Made by a program: the position numbers and the translations under genes. Positions 25,401 through 38,800 of a stretch of 64,000 bases of DNA are shown piece after piece. Source of the DNA: Chenopodium formosanum (lineage: Eukaryota; Streptophyta; Magnoliopsida; Caryophyllales; Amaranthaceae); NCBI GenBank assembly GCA_024500155.1, contig CM044858.1:4402001-4466000 (forward strand). Direction: 5' to 3'. Every line of letters begins with the position of its first letter. Position 1 is the first letter of the stretch. Under the pieces are notes generated by a model. It had not been told where the DNA came from, did not search any database, and was given only the letters and a program-made list of their open reading frames with translations.

Positions 25401-25550
25401 AATTTTGATGGATTGAAGTGGGTCTTGAAGAAAAGATGATTTAGATTTGATGGGTTTTTTCTTAGGGTTTAACCCAACTGAAGAAAGGGGCAATCGAAAC
25501 CCAGGAGCAACGCCTCCTTCTCCGACCAATAAATCTTCGATGTCTTCCAT
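19448..25550 (-). CDS. CDKAL1: CDKAL1-type threonylcarbamoyladenosine tRNA methylthiotransferase (11 exons)
   Basis: Exons on the minus strand: 25550-25389, 25263-25225, 23314-23223, 23069-22820, 22689-22570, 22486-22411, 22268-22060, 21875-21767, 21312-21220, 20455-20295 and 19987-19448. All are GT-AG, phases match throughout, and they sum to 616 codons plus stop. The enzyme adds a methylthio group to t6A37 of tRNAs decoding ANN codons. Visible features: the N-terminal MTTase domain with three iron-sulphur cysteines (about C63 in KTFGCSHNQ, C99 in LINTCTV, C128 in VAGCVP); the radical-SAM CxxxCxxC at C197/C201/C204 (GCLGACTYC); a TRAM domain about 400-480; a Cys-rich linker; and a hydrophobic tail anchor at about 590-609 that fits ER anchoring. 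Intron 2 is long (1.9 kb). The ATG at 25550 opens the first exon; its MEDIEDLLVG start fits eukaryotic members. Confidence 0.93.
23315..25224 (-). other. CDKAL1: CDKAL1 intron 2 (1,910 bp)
   Basis: This lies between the 39-bp exon 2 and exon 3. No transposon ends or coding exons were recognised in it. Short open frames here are not supported. Confidence 0.75.
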
Positions 25551-25739
25551 TATTCAATGTCACCGGAGACGAGTTGAAGAGGGAAGAAGAGAGCAGAGCT
25601 TTGGGTGCTTCAATGGAGGTTTTGTTGTTGAGCTCTGTTTGGTTTTACTGGACCAAACTTAACTTGTTGCAGGATTCCACTTCCACTTTGTTTATTCTTT
25701 CACCATTTTTTTTTTATAAATTTTCTAATATTATTATTA
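25551..25739. promoter_or_regulatory. CDKAL1 upstream region
   Basis: The minus-strand gene starts at 25550, so this is its leader and proximal promoter. No clear TATA box was chosen. It ends at a Stowaway-like element. Confidence 0.4.
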
Positions 25740-25971
25740 CTCCCTCCATCCCCGAAATTAAAAGAAGTATTGAAAATATAAATTTATATAGGGTTTGTAA
25801 AAAAATAGAGAAAGAAAGTAAAAAAGTTACATGGAAAATCAAATTTTTATATGGGAAAGCTAATTTTGCACAAATATTATTGTAAATTGGTGGGTGTTTT
25901 AATGCAAATGGATCATTCTTTTTGGGACTAAAATTAGGCTAAATAGGTCATTCTTTCAGGGACGGAGGAAG
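25740..25971. mobile_element. Stowaway-like MITE, 232 bp
   Basis: The ends are CTCCCTCCATCCCCGAAA and, reverse complemented, CTTCCTCCGTCCCTGAAA. TA lies on both sides (25738-25739 and 25972-25973), the Stowaway/Tc1-mariner target. No transposase. It lies about 190 bp upstream of the CDKAL1 start codon. Confidence 0.8.
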
Positions 25972-25973
25972 TA

Positions 25974-26767
25974 TTATAGAGCAAAAGTGTACTTCTAATC
26001 CCAAATTTTTGTATGTGGCTCCCAAAGTCTTTTCGACTAAGCGCTTTGAGATAGCTATATGGTGTGGCCGATTTACTCGATCATGGGTTATTCGATTAGG
26101 GGTTACTTAAGCAGTGGTTGTATGGTCGAGATTATTCAGTCAAAGGTTATTGTGAAATTGTAAAATTAACCGTACTTGTGAATTGGAACATTTTTTAGCA
26201 ATATTGAGGGAAAGTGCTCACCCTTATACAAGGTGTACTATTGGCATTTGGTCATTTTCCTAAAATTTGTAGTAACGTATTGATTAATGAGTACCAAGTC
26301 GGCCCATTGGCAAAATTGCTCCCACGAGAGTGACGAGACCTTTTGGTAAGCTAATCTAGTCTTCTCATTTGTTGATAGACTTTTACTCGATGGCTCAATG
26401 CAATTTCATTTGTGTTCGACAAATTTTGAATATTTGATGATCACTTACTCTTGATGATAGATTTAGTTCAAACAAAATTTGCAATTAAATAGTAAAAATA
26501 TAACTTTCAAGTACTCCATATTATCGAAATTACATACTACATTTTTATAAGAAAGTTGAAATAAACGACAATCCTCATTCAAATACTATCAACTTAATAC
26601 GTAGTAGCTACTTTAGGGCAGAGGGAGTGTTACATTTATAGTGTGCCATATATTACGGGGCAAGGAAAATGGATGACTACATTTTATTCATCATATATCA
26701 TATGGATTGAAATACTTCATATAAGTACTAGTTATATATTTATATGCAGTTGATTGAGTTTTGTGTC
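25974..26767. other. Intergenic DNA with no recognised gene
   Basis: AT-rich, with no supported coding region. A lone GAGGGAGT end near 26628 may be a decayed Stowaway terminus. Confidence 0.5.
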
Positions 26768-26775
26768 CTTAGATA

Positions 26776-26963
26776 CAGTGGCGGATTTAGGCCATTTGAG
26801 TGGGGTCCCATGACCCCACTTGAGTTAAAAAAAAAAAAAGAAATTTTCTTAATAAATTAATTTTTTTTATATAAAATTAGTTATTTTTTATATCAAATGA
26901 CCCCATTAAAATTAACTAAATGTATTTTGATCCCGTTAAATATTTTTTCTGGATCCGCCACTG
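26776..26963. mobile_element. hAT-like MITE, 188 bp, with perfect 8-bp target duplication
   Basis: The ends are CAGTGGCGGATTTAGG and, reverse complemented, CAGTGGCGGATCCAGA. The 8-mer CTTAGATA flanks both sides exactly (26768-26775 and 26964-26971); 8-bp duplications are the hallmark of hAT transposition. The core contains a GGGGTCCCATGACCCC-type palindrome and A/T runs. No coding capacity. Confidence 0.85.
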
Positions 26964-27225
26964 CTTAGATAGCTAGATTTGCTCAAGGAGTAGTAATACC
27001 TGCAATAAAAATAAGAGCAACTTTGTTAATTGGCGTCTCCTGTAGTTTAATTTATGCTAAAAGAGAATCAAAGAGTTGTTTATAACTAGGAAAACTAGTT
27101 GTCAACTAGTCTATAACAACCTACTCCAAAACCTACAATATTAGAATTGACAGCATCTAATTCAGTTCAAACGAAGATAGTTTCACGAATCAAGAAAATA
27201 AAAGGCGAGGAGAAAAAAAATTTAC

Positions 27226-27559
27226 TTCCACATTTGAAATGACGAGGGACAGGACGACCACAGCGTTGTACAACCCTAATAGCATAATTGACATCAATAA
27301 GAGGTGCAATTTTGGGGGTAATCTCTCTACACACACACTCAACATGAGTAACCCTTAACCTTTGGCAACAAAAAGCACTTGGTGGAACCCTAAACACCAC
27401 TGGCTTACATGCCTTTATCAAAATATTCTTTTCTAAAGAGCATTGAGCAGGGGTTACGGCCCCTACTTGCTTAACATTATAATCAACAATTAACACAACT
27501 ACTAATCCTATTATTAACAAAATTAAGTTTCTATTTGTGGAATCTATTCTCTTGATCAT
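27226..27559 (-). CDS. Non-specific lipid-transfer-like protein (8-Cys motif), first exon; last exon not resolved
   Basis: The ATG at 27559 opens a basic N-terminus and a hydrophobic segment (NLILLIIGLVVVLIV) that fits a signal peptide. The eight cysteines follow in the C..C..CC..CxC..C..C order of plant lipid-transfer/2S-albumin folds: QC, AC, CC, CVC, RC, KC. A likely splice donor follows KCG (GGAA|GTAAAT, exon end at 27226), as in relatives of the anther-type LTPs with an intron just before the stop. The last few residues come from an exon I could not choose with confidence; the read-through stop is at 27167. Proteins of this family are secreted and bind lipids in the wall or cuticle. A CTATAAATAA box at 27651-27660, ~95 bp upstream, is a plausible TATA box. 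Confidence 0.75.
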
Positions 27560-27650
27560 ATCTATCTTACAAGAAATTATGGATTTTTTTTTTTTGGTTT
27601 GATATAATGAAAGAAACTCTCGTTGCTCTTGTTTGTGCTTTGAAGATGTA

Positions 27651-27660
27651 TTATTTATAG
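27651..27660 (-). promoter_or_regulatory. Putative TATA box of the LTP-like gene
   Basis: On the minus strand this reads CTATAAATAA, about 95 bp upstream of the ATG, a normal plant spacing. Confidence 0.5.
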
Positions 27661-27843
27661 AGGTTCCCTTATAAAATAAATGGTTTATATAAAGGATTAG
27701 AGGTTGATGAAATAGTTTTTGGTCATGTCATTTTCATTGTAATTTCTTCTAGCATAATTGTAGTGCGTTTTGAGTGGTAATCAACTACTATTTAAGTCCC
27801 TTAAAGTTTCCCCAATTTCTTTAGTTTTTTATCATCCATAACA

Positions 27844-28108
27844 GTTTGTTTGGATAAAGAAAGGGGAAGGAAAAGAAGGGGAGGGAGGAGAAGAGGAGGG
27901 GAGGGAAAGGTAGGGGATGGAAGAATGGTGAGTTTTCCTTCCAAGTCTCTCCATTGTTGGAGGGATTAATTTTCTACAATTTAATCCTTCCATTTCTCTC
28001 CCCTCCAATTCCCTCCCTTCCTCATTTGCTATCCAAATAAAAGAATCTCCATATCTCCATTTCTCTTCCCTTCCTTTCCCTCCATTTCCTTTAATGCAAA
28101 CACACCGT
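27844..28108. mobile_element. TAA-flanked MITE with purine/pyrimidine-rich arms
   Basis: The left end CAGTTTGTTTGGATAAAG and the right end, reverse complemented CGGTGTGTTTGCATTAAAG, are inverted repeats with TAA next to each. The left half is (GGGGAAGG)-rich and the right half (CCCTTCC)-rich, so the element could fold into a long imperfect hairpin. No protein. Exact ends are uncertain by a few bases. Confidence 0.6.
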
Positions 28109-28109
28109 A

Positions 28110-29443
28110 AAAAATTGTCCTACACTTGTCCATGATCAGTATCACTCTTTCAAAATGTAGCAAAAAAACTATGCACTATAGCACACCTTGTTAAATTGTT
28201 GAGAACTCATAATAATATACGTACTTGATAGAGGCTAGGCAAAATTGTGCAGATAGATTAGAACCGATGTGCAATTGTGGAGATAGAAAGAGAGAAAACG
28301 GTAATAAGTAAAAGAGGTATGAGGCAAACTAAAAACGCGTTAAATGGGACAAGATCATACTATTCACAAGGAGATGGTACATTTTATAAGTTCAAGTAGG
28401 ATTCATCTTAAAACCGAAAACCGTGTAATTATAAGAGGGGGAAGCGTTCCTAAAACAGAATATGTTTCACGTGTCACCTTTTATAAGTTCGACATGTCAG
28501 TAATATGTGCCAAATGTCACTATAAACATGACATGTCAACTTCACAACATGTATTAAGTTTGCATCTAAAAAATGTTTATCACAAGACTTGAACTCAAGA
28601 CCAACAAGTCTTACGTTACAAATCTTACCATCTATGCCATTTATTGATTGTGTTTTTTTATCCAACAAAATTATAGTTAACTTAGATAAGTTAATTGGTG
28701 TTTTGTTATACAATTTGTTTCCATTATGTAATGATTGAGTTTGACAACTAAAAAATTTTTATAGCAAGAATTAAACTCAAAACTAGCAACCTGGGGCATC
28801 GACCGGGCCACACACTAGTTATTCTTTTAAATACACAACTTTCTACTTCCTTTAATGTAACACATCGCGATATTCTCCTTTACTTTTACATTTGTGGAAT
28901 AACATTTTCATTCACATGTTTGTTCACGGGCCTACAAAATGACATCTCTAAACAATCTTAGAGGGACCAAGTTGGCACGACTGGTCGACTAGTGTAGTGA
29001 TTAATACTCTAAAAGTCTAAGGACTAAGATAATAATGCTAGGCTTGATTTCCAATATTTTGACCACATGCACATTGATGCAGGCCCCGTGACACAGGGCC
29101 AATTTTATCATGATGATCCAAATTTGTCGTCCAAAACATCATGCTATGTAACCCTTTTATATGTTCACATTGCCCACTCGAACAAATTGGGCTTAGTGAA
29201 GTTTTGGCTTTTCAGTCAACCAAGTAAACGATTACTTTATTCCACCGAAATTTTATTGATACTAATAATCAAAATTGTTAAAATTCTATAGAAATTAGAT
29301 GAAGCCGGGTAGATCTATTTTTTTTTTTAAAAAAAATATTTTTCATATTTATATTTGTTATTTTATAAGTTGTACGTAACATATCATTTTTTAAAAAAAT
29401 AAAAATCCTACATGACGCTCTAAAATCTCGAGAAAAAACTCCC

Positions 29444-29483
<40 letters not shown>

Positions 29484-29800
29484 TTAGATTGATGAAATCT
29501 TGTATACAAAGGTGTATATTGAAGGATGAAGTGAGATCAAAATATGCTTTCTGATTACAATTACAAATTATCAACTCAATTACTACAATGACAGAACTAT
29601 ACAAGCATAATTACTTCCCAACAAAATATAAAAAATAATTACCTACACTTTCCAATTTTCCTTCAGTGACCAATTGAAATGACTAAAGACCCTTGAGATG
29701 AAAAAAATAAAATAAAATACAATATTCATATTTACAAGGAGACGAAAAAAGGAACAAAATCCTGTCAAAAAAAAAAAAAAATATGCCGCCTCTTCAATCT
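28110..29800. other. Intergenic DNA between the LTP-like gene and the 3' end of SAC1
   Basis: No gene supported. Contains a (TA)n microsatellite at about 29448-29480. Confidence 0.55.
29448..29480. repeat. (TA)n microsatellite
   Basis: An uninterrupted run of TA dinucleotides about 32 bp long. Confidence 0.9.
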
Positions 29801-32800
29801 TCAGATTTTGTACAATTTTTCTTCTCCAATTATCCATCTTGTTAATTGGCTAGGGTCTCCAGCCAGAGATCTACACATAGCGGAAATGCCAAGATCAGCA
29901 GCAACTTGGTCATACTCCCTTAAGGCGGCCTCCATTTCAGCTTCGATGGCAGCAACATCAACATTCTCAATCATGCTTCCATGTAAGACATCAGCATAAT
30001 GCTGCTCCATCTCCAGATCATTTTCAAAGGGTTCCATGCCAGGACCCTGCAGACACCAGAGAGTTGTAATTGACAGATGTCCAAATAGTTTGAATTCTAG
30101 TAAGGAAACTACATAGGTAAATAAAGATCATTGGTCATACGCTCTCCTCGCATGCGAAGTTATAGTGCTCTAAATCTAAAGACTTGTAATTCAACCTCCT
30201 GGACTGAAACATTTGACTAAAAGTAACTAGTTTTATGTTTTAAAGTCTCCAGATTAATAAATCAGCTAATGCTAAGCTGCAAGAAAGGAAGCCAAGTCAT
30301 TCTTATACATCCTTGTACTATCATGCAATCTTGTCAAACATAATAAGGAACAAATAATATCTTCTGATGACAGCTTATTCAGATAGATATTACTGAGTCT
30401 GACATTAACAAAGGAGAAGTTAAAGACTGATGGTGTTTCAGCATGAGCAAAATCTGTAAATCATAGTTATATGGTACCTCACAGAGCTGGGCATAGTGCT
30501 TGTATATATCGCTGTTTTCATCAAGATCACCAAGCAAAGTTCCACCATACCAGCCATTGTTTTCATCCATAGATGACATCTCAAGATATCTAAGCAAAGA
30601 GAAAGAGAAAAAGTCTTTTGTTAGCAAGACTGCAAGATAGTAACAATCAGCTGCAAAGGCCATACTTTTTTCATCTGTATCAAAGCATTACTTGCTTCTA
30701 TCTAAGGCCATATTATGTTATCCAGATCAACAAGTGTGTGTACTGTGTAGCCAATGATGCTCATAGTTCATGAATAATTTAGCCAGCGTGTGCATGTCAA
30801 TTGTCAAAAACATATGTGTAGATTTGACAGTCAACTAATAATATTTATTTGTCAATCCTATTTCAAAAATTGAATCGGTCTAGAAGCACACAAAAACATT
30901 ACAAACCTTTGGAAGATACTCTCTTCATTGCAATCATCTACTTGAGAAAGCATATTGAGATCACAGATACCATTAGACATGCTGTCATTTTCTGAGACAC
31001 CATTTGCGTTTGTGCTTGAAGCCACCTTTGGAGTAGAACCATTTTGTTCGTCTTTCCTTAAGCCAAAAATCCAGTTTGGGCTCTTGAGTTGTATCTCTCT
31101 GCACAAAAGGTATAAATTCAGTTCGGGAATCAGACATGCATTGGATCAAAAAAGCAGCTAATGCATTAATTTCATAAGATCAACTTTTGTTCTCCCAAAA
31201 AGAGTATTTCACAAATTGAACGTGCACCATCATCTGAGGACACAGAAAGAGCAGGGAAGTTTGAATTCAAGAAGATTTATCTTCTCCGCCAGAAGCCCAG
31301 AAGGAAAAATATAACATCTTCAGCAAATTGCTTTCTCACAATGAAAAACAGAAAATGTAGAAAGCTTACATTGCATCAGGTGCCACTCCAGAAGTTCCTG
31401 CAATTCCAGCAGGCTTTTGACCTGGTTCACAGCAGAGCCTCACATCTTTTATCAAACTGCATGTCCTCTCAATGAGTTTATCAAAAGAGGTCAGTTTGAT
31501 CCTTGAGAAGTCTTCTCTACAAGCAGGCACAGGTTCCAAAGAAGCCTTTTCTCCCAAGGGAATGGCATCAGTTGGAGAATTGCTGAAGCTGCAAAAAAGC
31601 ACATCAAGATCATACTGGATAAAGGCATTTCTCAATCAGAGAAATACAATACAGCAGGTAATCCAAGATAATAAAAAATATTTATAGCCCAAACGAAAGC
31701 AAGCATACACAAGTTAATAAGCATAACTACTTCAATATTCTGCAGCCAATTCAAGAGATTAATTTCACGGAAAGGAGGAAATTGGGTGAAAAGGTGACAC
31801 ATTACCGCTTATCTGAGATGATATCATCTCCGACACCTACAACATGAAGATAATAATCAGAATCCAGCTCCCAAAGAGCAGGCTTTCCTTCTTTTGGTCT
31901 GAAGTAACCCAAGAATCTGATGGTCAAAATGTAAAAGAAATAAGAAGTTAGAATTCAACCATTTAGCTAACTGTCTTGGAAAGGCAGAGTGATAAAAAGA
32001 AATAAAAAGGAGAGAGGAAAAAAAAAAAAAAGAGGAATCGATTCCTCGATCAAAAGAATCATAAGCAGATAATCTAGTGTACCAAAACTAAGGCCTAGTT
32101 CTTATTAACCTATGAAAATATGTTTCAAGCCTTATAAGTAAGAAATGGGCTAAGTTCTAATAAGAACTAATAAACTCAATTCGCAGCTAAAGATAACTTC
32201 AAATAAAATCAAATTTGTTGTAGATGATAAAGTCAGGTTTTTCAGGCGAAAATTACAGGCCCTAAGGCATCAAATTTTTAGCCTGCAAGAGAGGATAATG
32301 AGGGTGAAAGAGAAATAGAGTACAGATATACCAACAAAATCAAGGCAATTTATGAATTTTTCGTTCTGCCAGTCATGTTCATCCTCTTCCTCGCACATTG
32401 AAGTTCATGAGAGTGTTTGAAAATGCGTGCCTAGGCGCAAAGCGTTAGGGGTCATGCACTTTTTGTGGTCTAGCATTAGGGGTCATGCACTTTTTGTGGT
32501 CTAGCTGAGGAAATTTGATGAGGCACACCAAGGTGCAGCTTAAGGTGTATTGAGGCACACAACAGTTTTTTCAGATATTTTTATATTATTTATTATATGT
32601 ATGTGCCTCATTGTGGCACATCTTAGGCACAGGGAACTCTGAAACACCTTGATGCACCTTGAGCCTTTTATACATTGATTCATAACTACTTAACAAGAAT
32701 GTGATGTAAATATAGAGAGAATATGAAATAAAAAACAAGCTATGAACTCTCAATCTATCAGGGCGGGCGGCTTAGGGCTAGTCAAAGGAAGTAATCGAAA

Positions 32801-35800
32801 CCAATTCATGGAGTAATCAAGGGCAATGTCACTCAAATCTTCAGTTCACCTAAAGTACCCAAAATTATGTACACTTTGATACACAACAGTCCAACATGAG
32901 TATGAACATGCTAATTGGACCAAATTATGCAAAATTTTCACAAAATAGCTGAGTCAGACACTTGGACACATACCGGTGTCCAACATGAGTACCCGACTTA
33001 TACAAAGGATGAAATCAGCAAACCTTCAGCAACCAGTCCCAATTCCCAAGCCACCAACTCTGATAGACTATCACGCATGGCAGTAAAAGTATCCCCAAGA
33101 TTGTGTAAAAAAAAGAAAAGAAAAGAAAATTAAGAGAAATGTTGAGAAAGAGAGTTTACAGATTAATTGCATCCTGCTTTTCTCCATCAGTGTAAGCATT
33201 GCTGTAATATCTCTTGATAGACTTCAGAAACTCCCGCGACTGAGTTGTAGCTTTCCATTTCCCCTGCTTATCTGGAAACACCTAAAATCATAAAATGTCG
33301 TCTTAACCACGAGAGGGAAAAGGATCTATGAGTATAAGAAGACCAATGAACCAAGTACAAAAGATGCATACTGTATTGTGAGCAGCAGAACCACCATATT
33401 GCTGTGCAAGAGCATCACCCATACTCCAGTACATGTCCATGAGAGCTGTAGCAATGCTACTATCTGGATCCACTTTTGACTCAACTGACATTTGCATCGC
33501 CTGGAGCTGACGACCCAATGCTTCTAAACCATAAGCATATTGGGCTACATTTGTGCGGTCTAAACAATCAATGCAGTTAGTCCGAAGGACTCCGCTCTGA
33601 TAACGTGGTTCAATACCATTAAAATAATCTTTCTTGACAAGCTTGCCAGCATCAGAATCTCGCTCTCTATTTGAAGAAGTAATCAATTCATTGGTGCTTG
33701 CACTTCTTGCAAGGGATCCTGAATTGGCTCTAAGATCATTTAAAGGAGCATCCCTAGAGCTGATAACAAATAATGCCACATGAGGATAATTCCAAATTAC
33801 TAGAAAGGATATGTGTGGATTTTATAACAGAGGCTTAGTGATATAACTGATATTAGTAATTGCATGCTGTGTTAGAAAAATAAACTGCATTCCAATGACT
33901 ACATTTTATCTTTCGCGGGGTGGGGTACAGTCCCTCTTCTCAAAACAAAGACAAGAAGATACATTTAACAAGAATCCTGAACAGGAAACAAAAATCCAAA
34001 CATCAGGTTCATTTACACTCAAAAGCTTTAAAACAATTATCCACATTTTATAACATGGAAACCTGTCCAACCTATCAACCTAGCATGGACCTTGATTCAC
34101 CACTCCACCTTAAATCATGATGTTCCATATTTAATTGGCAGTTTGGAAAATCATTACAGCCCCCATTTTTCTAATTATGTGAAAGTTTTAATTTAAAACA
34201 AAATTCCTGTCTTAGAATATGTTCAGTTCAATTAATTTAAGTAAATATTTGCTTACGTCATAGTTGATCAGAGGAGACCATACCAAATTAGACTATATCT
34301 CTTTGTTTGCATGCACTTGTCACTAGATATCTTTAATTCCATGATTTAAAAAAAAATATGAAAAAAATGCTCTGTAAGTAGACATTAATACGAATCTAAT
34401 GACATCTCAATAGAGAATATAATTTGTTTATTAACGATCAATGTAGCGAAAAGGTTAATGTTTAGTCAAATCGGAAAATTAGGATCACATCATAGCCTAA
34501 TTACAACACTAAAGACTCTTATAACCAAACCCTTTAGCTACTTTGTAATTAAATAATACTGAATCCATGCTACACAATCATTAACATATTTTCGTAGATA
34601 TTTTAGACCAAATTCTACATAAGCAACAATAAACGGTAATTGCACAAAGGTAAGAGCAAAACAATCAAGTCCTCACACAGGCAGAATGCCTTCATAGATG
34701 CTGAATAGATAGAGTATGTACCTAAGAGTACCAGTTCTGCTCAATGGAGTAGCTCTTTTTTTCACAACAGGTGCTTTTCCACTGAAGTAAAATCCAGTCC
34801 TATCAAGTGTTTGACTAGCTACACTAGCTAAAACTCCCAAAACATTAGCAGTCTTCCTGTTTGGCACCATAAAAAAGATAGAACAGTGAGCCATAAGCAG
34901 GACTGATTTTCTTTGACTTTTCTTTCTTTTTACACAAACATCATTCTTACGTCTTTGCAAATTTATGGAAGTCCCAGTGAATAAAAGTAAGATACTTTTC
35001 TTCAGAAAAAATCTCATTTAGATATGTAACTGCATTTGCAAACTCACGTCGAAGCATCATTTCCCTGGGTCTTTTCTCAACAGTCTGCAACGTAAAACTT
35101 GTGTGAGCTTCAAGAAAGAAAGAATTTCTCAGCTGAGCAGCAATATGGCAAAATCTACAGGAAAGGCAGGAGGGAAAATCCTAGAAGATGGAAGTCTTGT
35201 TTGTCATAAATGTACAAGCAGGAAAAATGAAAAGTTTACAATCAAACCAGCTAACTGTAAGCCCTAAAATACAGTACACATCACAAAAGGATGTGCTCTA
35301 TAAAATCATCAGTAAAGCAATGTAAGGGAATAGTTAGGGTTGCCAATCAGAAAAGAGGACAAGGGGAGGGAAATTAGTGCGATGAGGAACTGCGGAAGGT
35401 GTAGCATAGTGGTGAAGTAAAAAAAAGAATGATACAAGGGTAAATGCCACTTTTGTGATCAGGAACTTTATGCCTTTCCAAGCACTCCCTCTTTGCTCTA
35501 GCTAATTACCCAAGTTGGTTTTTACTCCTCAATTTCACTATTCAGAGGTGGCATCTGTGAGGTACATAGCTGAAAACATGACAGTTGAACTATCATCCAT
35601 AAATTCTACATGATGATTGATGATGGCATGGCAAAGGCCACACCGCCACTGATAGCTCCCCTCCCCCCCCCCCCCCCCTCTGGCACTTGCCTATGAAAAA
35701 TTGATAATCTTGTTGTTGGAAATGCTCTAGAAAGGATGGGAAGGGGAGATTACATTAAACAGCAATTCTTTAGTAATTACAGTAAATTGCCTCCAGCTTG

Positions 35801-38800
35801 TGCAGCCACTACACCCTTATAATCTCACTTTAACTTTCTCTTAACCCTCACTATATAATTGCATAGAGGTCCAAAAAGAAAAAGTCCATCAGACCATCAC
35901 TTAGGATACTTGTTGAAGAATGAAGAGAGGAGTTTATATTGACACTATAAGAAACCTTAATTAGGTTAAGCACGATTATAGGATTTCCATATCTCTCAAC
36001 AAGGTCTTCAAAATGCAATCTGGTCGCCTCATAAGTAGGATCATATCTCTGCACTGAGATCAAAGAGAGATGAGCTAGGCATTGTTATGCAAATAAAAAA
36101 CACCAATAAGTTTTATAACAAGCACAACAAAGACTTTACAAATTATATCTGGCTTTGGACTGAATCTTGAAGCCTCTTGGGACCAGAAAAGAGGAATAGA
36201 ACCCCGCATCTGCACAACAGAACTCATTTTCCCCTTACATGAACCAGCATCTTCATCAAGCACAATTTGTTCTGTTTCAACATCATTTGCTACCCTTCCC
36301 CTATCATTCACTCCCCTTTTTAAGTACCTAAAAAAATATATATAAATGTATCAGGATAGCTCACATGAATCTCATAGTTCTCTAGATCTTAATGAGAAAC
36401 AGAATTTCGGATAAAAGTGGAAACACATAGGTAGTTAAGAACTCCCACTTTATATACTCATATAAAAATTCTTTTATTTTCTTCCATGAAATTTTCTATT
36501 ATACTGAAGGAGAAAATGCAATAGATAATCACAAATGCATGACACCTGTGATTAAGTAGCTGCAACCTGTAATAGACATGCTCACATTCGCACATGCATT
36601 ACCCTCCCCACGCAGCCCTGCCCAAGCAAAAACACATGCAAGCAAACACTGTCTCAGCCACCTTCTTGCACACAATTCCCACAGGTAAAACAAAGTATAA
36701 AGCTTCTGTAGATCAAATTTCAGCTTCAATTACTGAAACAGGACAAAGTTCACATGGATGTGCACACAACAGCAAATGCAAACAAAACAAAATGGAACCA
36801 GACAGTATAACACTACCCAAAAGATGGATTTTTGGTTTAGCTCAATAAAAAGATCAATTCGAACTGATTATAATCAGGTAGTGTATAACATCATAAAGTT
36901 AAGCAAAATGAAATTAGAGTATACCTAGTCCCTGCAAAATGACGAGACCGTCTAGATACCAAAGCAATACTGAAATCACGTCCAAAAATTGACATCCTCA
37001 TCTGCCAAGAAAGATCTTATAAAGATCAGATGTATATAACATGAGGAGATATTATCTTGCAGGTAGGCAATAATGCAATATAGTTCTGCAAGATAGAGCA
37101 TATTCATAACAGCATTTACACTAAAGAGGGAGAAAATTAAAAGCAACCAATAACAATTTCCTTATTCAAATGAAAAGTTGAAAACCACAACTTAAAATAC
37201 GCAATAGATCTTAAGTCTCTTTGTTAATAATAAGTAAAGTCTCTTTGTTAATAATAAGTAAAGTCTCTTTGTCAAAAATAAGTTGACATGAAACCAAACC
37301 TTGCATAAGAACAGAATATACCATAATTTCTGATTATAATGTCATCTCCTAGACCACTGAACAACTAGGGGCACGTTTGGTATGACTGTATGAGCTTTTG
37401 AAGGGTGGTAAACGGATTCAATAAAAGCAATCCGCCATATATCATTTGCTTTGTGGGATGAACAGTTAACGTTCCTTGTGGGTAGCCTTTTTTACGGTTG
37501 TACCCATTCCAACTCTGCTGTAGCCATTAATACATTGTTACCCTCCTCCATTCCTAATTCCAAATATCATGGCTCTTCAATTGCAATCTACCTCCTCCTT
37601 CCCCTTTCCTCTCCTCTTCAATCTCTCACTCAAATAAATCGACAAAGTCAATCAATTTGTTCTTTGATCCCAGATGCAAAAAACTCTTCCAACTAATGAA
37701 AAATTTCCGGGTCCAATTTTAAAAATGAGAGATAATAAAAATTTCCGGGTCCAATTTGTTCTTTGTTCTTTCCGGGTCCAATTTTAACAAGCTCCCATGA
37801 GAGATAATAAAAATGAAAAAGTTCTTTATAGAACACAACCTCAATTGTTAAAGACTAATTTGTATTAAAGATTTATTGTTCTTGAATTTGAAGTTTGATC
37901 CCAAAAAATGCAAGTACTAGAACAATATTTCCAATATGAAGGTTTGTCGATCCCTCTGACCTTACATTCATATTTTTGGGATTAAACTTACACTTCCTTC
38001 TCATTTAATTATTTTTTTTTCTGGTTATACAGATGTTTGCTGTGCTCTCAAGATTGATGAATTCTAGGTAAAAGTTTGTATTGATAAATTTTCAGCACAT
38101 TTTGGTGTAAATTTAGATGAACCATCAAATTTGTATAAAAATGTATATTTAATACAGATTCATGATAGTTAGATCTTCCTGTAAATATGTGATTACAATC
38201 CAAATATATTTGAAAAAATTGAGACAGCAAATTTTGCATAATAACCCATCTCAAAGAAGAAAGAGTTTATGGAAAAGAAAACCATTAAAACCAAATATCA
38301 ATAAATAACAGAGTAATTAAAATTGAAACAAGTATTCCGTATTCTACTTTGAGATGACTATACGTAGTAATCACTTTTGGTTCATGTAGCCGACCCCACT
38401 TATAGGATTAAAGCTTTGATTGATTGATTGATTCCATACACTATAAAGTAATTCTACCCCATCAGCAGAACCAAACAGTCCATAGAAGCAACAGTTATTG
38501 ACAGCTTTTCCCCTCTTATCTAATTCAATTTCATTCTATTTCTAAATTATTTAACCAACACAGCCTAAATGCAAGTACTTGAGATATTCCAAGGTATTTG
38601 CTACTATATCAGGCACACATTTTATAATACTGTAGTACATGTGTATTATTTCCAAAAAGCCCTTACGAAAGAATTAACGGTCCAAGACCATTCCCAAAAG
38701 TATACTCCATGCTATAATCACAATTACTAATGTCAACAAGTCGAATATACCAAGAAGAAATTTCATCAAGGACAAATTAAGAAGAGACTCTTCTCAAATC

